Shown here: positions 23,901-28,002 of the stretch, in pieces
Layout: each line of letters opens with the position of its first letter
Numbering within the stretch: position 1 is the stretch's first letter
NCBI GenBank assembly: GCA_030666115.1
Contig: DAOUYM010000002.1
Span: 1-28,002 of the forward strand
Length of the DNA: 28,002 nucleotides
DNA from: Candidatus Aenigmatarchaeota archaeon
GTDB lineage: Archaea; Aenigmatarchaeota; Aenigmatarchaeia; QMZP01
Reading direction: 5' to 3'
Notes under the pieces: generated by a model
Seen by the model: only the letters and a program-made list of their open reading frames with translations
What the model was told of the DNA's origin: nothing
Database searches by the model: none
Translations under genes and position numbers: made by a program

Positions 23901-26297
23901 GTGGACCCCAAGATAAATGAAAAAAGATGGAGCAGCGAATTCGAGGAACCCATAAGAAGGGGATGGAAGACCAAGAATCTGTTCAGGTTCAATCCAAAGA
24001 ACAAGAAGCCGGTCTTCTCGATAGACACGCCACCACCATACGTCAACACTCCGGTACACATGGGTCATGCCGTCACCTACACAATAATGGATTTCATAGC
24101 CAGGTTCAAGAGGATGCAGGGATTCGAAGTCCTTTTCCCGCTCGGTCTGGACAGGAACGGACTTCCGATAGAGATGGCTGTTGAGAAGAAGTTTAATGTC
24201 TCACTGAAGGAGACACCGAGGGAGAAGTTCATTTCACTCTGCCACAAGCTTCTTGAGGAGTCGAGTACAGAGTCTCTGGAGAGCTTCTACAAACTCGGTC
24301 ACTCCTACACCTCCTGGAAACATGGGGAGGGGATAGGTGAGATGTACTACACTGACTCAGATTCCTACAGGAGACTGACCCAGGATACTTTCATTGACCT
24401 GTGGGGCAGGAGAATGATCTACCAGGCCAAGAGGGTTAGTAACTACTGCCCGTCATGCCAGACCACCATAGCAGACGCAGAAATCGAATACAAGGACATC
24501 CCTTCAACCTTCGTCCACGTTAAGTGGAAGGTGAAGGAGACCGGCGAAACCATCATAATCGCAACCACAAGACCCGAGCTGATATGTTCCTGCTGCATGG
24601 TTATCTACAATCCCAGGGACGATAGGTACAAGCACCTCAAGGGAAAGCACGCTATCCTTCCCGTATACGGGAAGGAAGTCCCAATAATGTCCCACCCTTC
24701 TGCCAAGAAGGAGACTGGTTCAGGGCTTGCCATGATGTGCTCCTTCGGCGACTACTCTGACATACGCTTCTTCAGGGAGATGAAGATAGACCCCATAATC
24801 GCGATAAACAAGGACGGAACCATGAATGAGCATGCAGGATTCCTCAAGGGGATGAGTATAGAGGACGCAAGAAAGCGGATGACAGAGACCCTGATATCCC
24901 AGGACCTGATAGAGAAAGAGCAGAAAATGGTTCACAGGACACCGATATGTGAAAGGAGCAAGACACCGATAGAATTCATCTACATGTCTGAGTACTACCT
25001 GAAGCAGATGGAGATGAAGAAGGATATACTCAGGATTGCTGACAGGACCAGTTTCTTCTCCCCGAAGTCCAAGCAGATACTGCTCGACTGGATCGATACG
25101 CTTTCCATGGACTGGGCTGTTTCAAGGAGGAGGTACTATGCGACAGAGATACCGTTGTGGTACTGCAAGAAGTGCACTGAGATCATAGTACCGCCAAAGG
25201 GGAAGTACTACAAGCCGTGGAAAGAGGACCCGCCGATTAAGAAGTGTCCTAAATGTGGAGGGACAGAGTTCGTAGGGGAGGAGAGGGTTTTCGATACGTG
25301 GTTCGACTCCTCGATATCCCCGCTGTACGTGCTGGGTTACGGAAGGGATCATGGGTTCTTCAAGAGATCCATCCCATGCTCTCTCAGGCCGCAGGGAAAG
25401 GAGATAGTCCGGACATGGCTCTACTACACACTCCTCAGGTCCTACCAGCTGATCAACAAGCCAGTCTTCAGAAACGTATGGATACACTACCACGTCCTTG
25501 ACGAGAAGGGTAACAAGATGAGCAAGTCCCTGGGAAACGTCATAGATCCTGCTGACATCATAAACAGGTTCGGTGCAGAACCTTTCAGGATATGGTGCGC
25601 GCTCGAGGGAAACATTACTGTATCGGATCTGAAATGCTCCTACGAGAGGATTGAGGGAGCGTCTAAATTCCTGACAAAACTCTGGAACATAGCAAGGTTC
25701 GTCTCTATGTTCAGGCCCACAAAAACGAAGCCGGATTTCCAGGATACTGATAAATGGATACTCAAGGAGATGGGAAGGATAATCAAGAAGACAGAGAAGC
25801 ATTACGAAAGATTTGATTTCCATATTCCCATATCAGAGCTGAAGCACTTCATCTGGGAGACCTTTGCTTCCCACTATCTTGAGATGGTCAAGCCCAGGGC
25901 CTACAATCATGATGGCAAGTTCACCAAGGCAGAACAGGCCGCTGCCATCTACACACTCAATGGGGTCCTGGACAAGCTCCTACTCCTGCTCGCGCCAATT
26001 ACACCATTCATAACACACAAACTCTACAAGGATCTGTTCGGAAACCTGATCGAGGAGCAGCCCTTCCCGAGACCTGACAGGAGGTTCACCAAGGCCAGGA
26101 CAGGTTTCACAACAACCGAACTTGTGGACCTGAACAGCAGGATATGGAAGGAAAAGAAGGACAAAGGCCTCTCCCTTAAGGCGCCAGTGAAGAAGGCGAT
26201 AGTTCCAAGGAAGTTCAGGAGGATAGAGAAGGACCTGATTGAGGCCCATAGCATCGAACATATGGAATACGGGGACAGGCTTAAGATACGGCTTTAG
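23901..26297 (+). CDS. valS: Valyl-tRNA synthetase
   Basis: Charges tRNA-Val; two tRNA-Val genes lie at 4719-4915. The 798-residue class Ia enzyme has HMGH (53-56, the HIGH motif) and the ValRS-specific DRNGLPIE. An editing domain (CP1) contains TTRPEL. Further blocks are DWAVSRRRYYATEIP, FDTWFDSSISPL, SLRPQGKEIVRTW and KMSKS (539-543). Two Cys pairs, CKKC and CPKC, form a zinc site. NGLP and RPQG favour ValRS over IleRS or LeuRS. GTG 23901 begins DPKINEKRW, the usual ValRS opening; longer forms starting inside proS are less likely. It is slightly short for the family. Confidence 0.94.
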   Translation: MDPKINEKRWSSEFEEPIRRGWKTKNLFRFNPKNKKPVFSIDTPPPYVNTPVHMGHAVTYTIMDFIARFKRMQGFEVLFPLGLDRNGLPIEMAVEKKFNVSLKETPREKFISLCHKLLEESSTESLESFYKLGHSYTSWKHGEGIGEMYYTDSDSYRRLTQDTFIDLWGRRMIYQAKRVSNYCPSCQTTIADAEIEYKDIPSTFVHVKWKVKETGETIIIATTRPELICSCCMVIYNPRDDRYKHLKGKHAILPVYGKEVPIMSHPSAKKETGSGLAMMCSFGDYSDIRFFREMKIDPIIAINKDGTMNEHAGFLKGMSIEDARKRMTETLISQDLIEKEQKMVHRTPICERSKTPIEFIYMSEYYLKQMEMKKDILRIADRTSFFSPKSKQILLDWIDTLSMDWAVSRRRYYATEIPLWYCKKCTEIIVPPKGKYYKPWKEDPPIKKCPKCGGTEFVGEERVFDTWFDSSISPLYVLGYGRDHGFFKRSIPCSLRPQGKEIVRTWLYYTLLRSYQLINKPVFRNVWIHYHVLDEKGNKMSKSLGNVIDPADIINRFGAEPFRIWCALEGNITVSDLKCSYERIEGASKFLTKLWNIARFVSMFRPTKTKPDFQDTDKWILKEMGRIIKKTEKHYERFDFHIPISELKHFIWETFASHYLEMVKPRAYNHDGKFTKAEQAAAIYTLNGVLDKLLLLLAPITPFITHKLYKDLFGNLIEEQPFPRPDRRFTKARTGFTTTELVDLNSRIWKEKKDKGLSLKAPVKKAIVPRKFRRIEKDLIEAHSIEHMEYGDRLKIRL

Positions 26298-26336
26298 TTA
26301 TCCAGTGTTTTTAACCCGATTTGGCGAGGGAAAAAC

Positions 26337-26346
26337 TTTATAAATA
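26337..26346 (+). promoter_or_regulatory. TATA box for the 59-residue orphan gene
   Basis: The sequence tttataaata is centred 25 bases before ATG 26366. A strong, well-placed box for so small a gene supports that it is real. Confidence 0.6.
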
Positions 26347-26365
26347 CCCAATTCAAATTTTAACC

Positions 26366-26545
26366 ATGCATATGGAAATTCTAACCATACCCATGGAGAA
26401 ACTCAGTGATCTGGAGAAGAGACTTGGAGATTCCTATAGTGAGAATCTTGGTATAAGGCTTGACAGGAACTCACCTATCTATATGGAGATCGTTAAGATC
26501 GCCGGTAACACCAAAGAGATCAAGAGGCTAATGAACCTCAACTAA
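26366..26545 (+). CDS. Small protein of unknown function (59 residues)
   Basis: Begins MHMEILTIPMEKLSDLEKRL and ends near the aspect of a single alpha/beta unit: a strand (MEILTI), a helix (SDLEKRLGDSY), two short strands (LGIRLDRNSP, YMEIVKIAG) and a final helix (TKEIKRLMN). No Cys, no membrane segment. I do not recognise a family. ATG 26366 sits at the leaderless distance from a strong TATA box; a longer TTG-started frame from 26321 would include the promoter and is rejected. It lies between valS and RNase Z on the same strand. Confidence 0.65.
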   Translation: MHMEILTIPMEKLSDLEKRLGDSYSENLGIRLDRNSPIYMEIVKIAGNTKEIKRLMNLN

Positions 26546-26597
26546 CCCGCATATTCCGGGCAACTAATTCTTTAATAACCGATTACAAAATTAAAGT

Positions 26598-27530
26598 ATG
26601 CTGGAGATAGTTTTTCTTGGAACAGGCTCGGGTATACCGAGCAAGAGAAGGAATCCCGCAGGCATATGGCTGAGATACGAGGACGAGTGCATGTTGTGGG
26701 ACTGCGGCGAGGGATCACAGCGACAGATGATGCTCTACAAGGTAAGCTTCATGAAGATCAACCACATCTTCATCACCCACTGGCACGCTGACCACTGGGC
26801 AGGTCTTATAGGACTGATGCAGACCATGAACATGGAGGGAAGGAAGGATACGCTTTATATCCATGGCCCAGAGGCAGAGCGTTTCGTTGGCGACATACTG
26901 GATCTTGACTACTGGGGACCGAGGTTCAAGATAGTTCCCAAGGACGTTCCGTTCGAGGGGACCGAATCCAACGTAGTCTACGTTTCCCATAAATTCGAGG
27001 TGCATTCAATACCAGTCAACCACACCGTGCCCTCTGTCGCTTATTTTTTCAAGGAGAAGGATTCCTGGAACGTTGATATAAAGAAGGCCAACGAGCTCTA
27101 CGGCCTGACCCAGGGACCTGCTGTTGGGAGGCTGAAGAAGTTCAGGGTGATACGGTTCAGGGGACAGAAGGTGAGGCTGGAAGATGTCGGGGTCATGGCG
27201 CCTGGAATAAGAGTGGTCTACACAGGAGACACCATGGCCTGCAAGAACCTGGAAACCATATGCAAGGACGTCGATATGGTGATACATGACGCAACCTTCA
27301 TGGATGAGAAGCAGAACAGGATGCATTCTGATGCAAAGGGTGCAGCAGAGTTAGCCAAGAGATGTAACATAAAGGAACTGGTGCTGACGCATTTCTCCAG
27401 GAGGTATCAGGACGTAAAACCAATCAGGGACGAGGCCAGGAAGATATTTTCCAACACAAAGGTAGCAGAAGATGGCATGACGATCGTGCTGAAGCATGGA
27501 AGTAAGCCGATATATAAACTTAACCGATAA
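26598..27530 (+). CDS. rnz: Ribonuclease Z (tRNA 3' endonuclease)
   Basis: Cuts pre-tRNA after the discriminator base so that CCA can be added, which fits the CCA-less tRNAs in this window. The 310-residue short-form enzyme is a metallo-beta-lactamase. It has FLGTGSGIPSKRRNPAG at the N-terminus, HWHADH (61-66), NHTVPSVAYFF, YTGDTM and a later HDATF and HFSRRY carrying further zinc ligands. The length is normal. A tttaataa box is about 24 bases before the ATG. Confidence 0.95.
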   Translation: MLEIVFLGTGSGIPSKRRNPAGIWLRYEDECMLWDCGEGSQRQMMLYKVSFMKINHIFITHWHADHWAGLIGLMQTMNMEGRKDTLYIHGPEAERFVGDILDLDYWGPRFKIVPKDVPFEGTESNVVYVSHKFEVHSIPVNHTVPSVAYFFKEKDSWNVDIKKANELYGLTQGPAVGRLKKFRVIRFRGQKVRLEDVGVMAPGIRVVYTGDTMACKNLETICKDVDMVIHDATFMDEKQNRMHSDAKGAAELAKRCNIKELVLTHFSRRYQDVKPIRDEARKIFSNTKVAEDGMTIVLKHGSKPIYKLNR

Positions 27531-27542
27531 TTTTATATATAA
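27531..27542 (+). promoter_or_regulatory. TATA box for the zinc-ribbon gene at 27561
   Basis: The sequence ttttatatataa starts directly after the rnz stop. Its centre is about 24 bases before GTG 27561 and 33 before ATG 27570. Confidence 0.5.
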
Positions 27543-27560
27543 CCAAATAACCATCTAATA

Positions 27561-27842
27561 GTGACAATTATGGGCAACTTTAAATACATAACCAACAGAA
27601 CCCTGTTCAACGATGCAGGTGAAAAGAAAGGCAACATAGCAGTACTTGTTAGAAAGGATTCTGACGATGCAGATGTCAAGTACAGGTGCCCGGAGTGCGG
27701 CTTCTCGGAGCAGACCAAGAAACCCTGGAAGAAACCATTCTCTGTGAAATGCGAAAAGTGCGGTCTTCTGATAAGGTTGTCAAAACTCAAGGATGACATC
27801 AAAAGGGAAAAGAATAGGGAAAAGAAGAAAGCCAGGGAATAA
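27561..27842 (+). CDS. Small zinc-ribbon protein, function unknown
   Basis: A 93-residue basic protein (90 from ATG 27570). FKYITNRTLFNDAG starts the conserved part. A zinc ribbon has CPECG and, 18 residues later, CEKCG, and a Lys/Arg/Glu-rich helical tail closes the protein (about 75-93). The charge suggests nucleic acid or ribosome binding. GTG 27561 fits the leaderless spacing; ATG 27570 is an equally plausible translation start. No named family recognised with confidence. Confidence 0.8.
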   Translation: MTIMGNFKYITNRTLFNDAGEKKGNIAVLVRKDSDDADVKYRCPECGFSEQTKKPWKKPFSVKCEKCGLLIRLSKLKDDIKREKNREKKKARE

Positions 27843-27896
27843 AAACAACACCGTACAATCGCGAGCCATTTATTATACTAAACCAAATATAATATA

Positions 27897-28002
27897 TGAA
27901 AAAAAGGATACCCATTGTTCCTATTCCGATGGATAAAGCAGCCAAGGCATCCAAGCGATTCCTGAGTCTGGGAGAGAGCATTTCTCATTTCTTTCCTGGG
28001 CT
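27897..28002 (+). CDS. Start of a probable second TadC/GspF-like membrane protein (cut by window edge)
   Basis: 35 codons are visible from ATG 27897: MKKRIPIVPIPMDKAAKASK and then a helix ending SHFFPG. A short basic opening with IPxxPxP followed by an amphipathic helix ending in FPG resembles the start of archaeal type II secretion F-family proteins. The domain itself lies outside the window, so this is a guess by resemblance. A tttattata box is about 22 bases upstream. Confidence 0.5.

Overview
The window is a gene-dense archaeal chromosome segment. It carries archaeal-type translation and RNA-processing genes: eIF5A, aRF1, Nop5, Cbf5, RtcA, NcsA, RNase Z, archaeal ProRS and ValRS, and ribosomal proteins S26e, L40e, uS5, uL30 and uL15. 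Other archaeal marks are SecY, an EMC3/DUF106 protein, Bud32, tRNAs with bulge-helix-bulge introns and no encoded CCA, and TATA boxes about 25 bases before start codons. Short proteins, scattered operons, MopE-like and NEW3-like secreted proteins and TadA/TadC genes fit a DPANN-type lineage (an Aenigmarchaeota-like group is my guess, low confidence). No phage, IS element or CRISPR array is visible.

Layout. 1-4466: truncated RtcA (-), eIF5A (+), a degenerate HD-domain protein (-), an alanine-type aminotransferase (-), and an overlapping pair of a ubiquitin-like sulfur carrier and the tRNA thiolase NcsA (-). 4540-5352: six tRNAs on + (Ser-CGA, Val-CAC, Val-GAC, Glu-UUC, Leu-CAG, Leu-UAG), three with introns. 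5406-8155: Nop5 and a VOC protein (+), converging on aRF1 (-). 8230-12084: a secretion/pilus-type module of KaiC-like ATPase and TadA-like ATPase (+) facing a TadC-like membrane protein (-). 12133-16850: L40e-S26e (-), Cbf5, tRNA-Cys and Get3/ArsA (+), a small Cys-rich membrane protein (-), a zinc-ribbon protein and a large NEW3-like membrane protein (+). 16916-22275: tRNA-Tyr with intron (+), then a minus-strand row reading bud32-rps5-rpl30-rpl15-secY-adkA-like-EMC3, the distal spc arrangement with bud32 at its head. 22381-28002: proS-valS, a 59-residue orphan, RNase Z, a zinc-ribbon protein and the start of a probable second TadC-like protein (+).

Most genes serve RNA maturation and translation: tRNA ends (RNase Z, RtcA), tRNA modification (NcsA with its carrier, Bud32 in KEOPS, Cbf5), guide RNPs (Nop5, Cbf5), charging, elongation and termination, and membrane insertion (SecY, EMC3, Get3).

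Strongest anomalies: (i) aRF1 keeps its stop-codon-reading motifs but has GGW where the catalytic GGQ should be; (ii) two tRNA introns lie at non-canonical sites, one in the T-loop of tRNA-Ser and one in the variable arm of tRNA-Leu(UAG), each with a bulge-helix-bulge whose removal restores a normal tRNA; (iii) the adenylate-kinase-position protein has a damaged P-loop; (iv) uS5 has a long charged, RG-rich N-terminus. All assignments are by eye from sequence motifs; no search was run.
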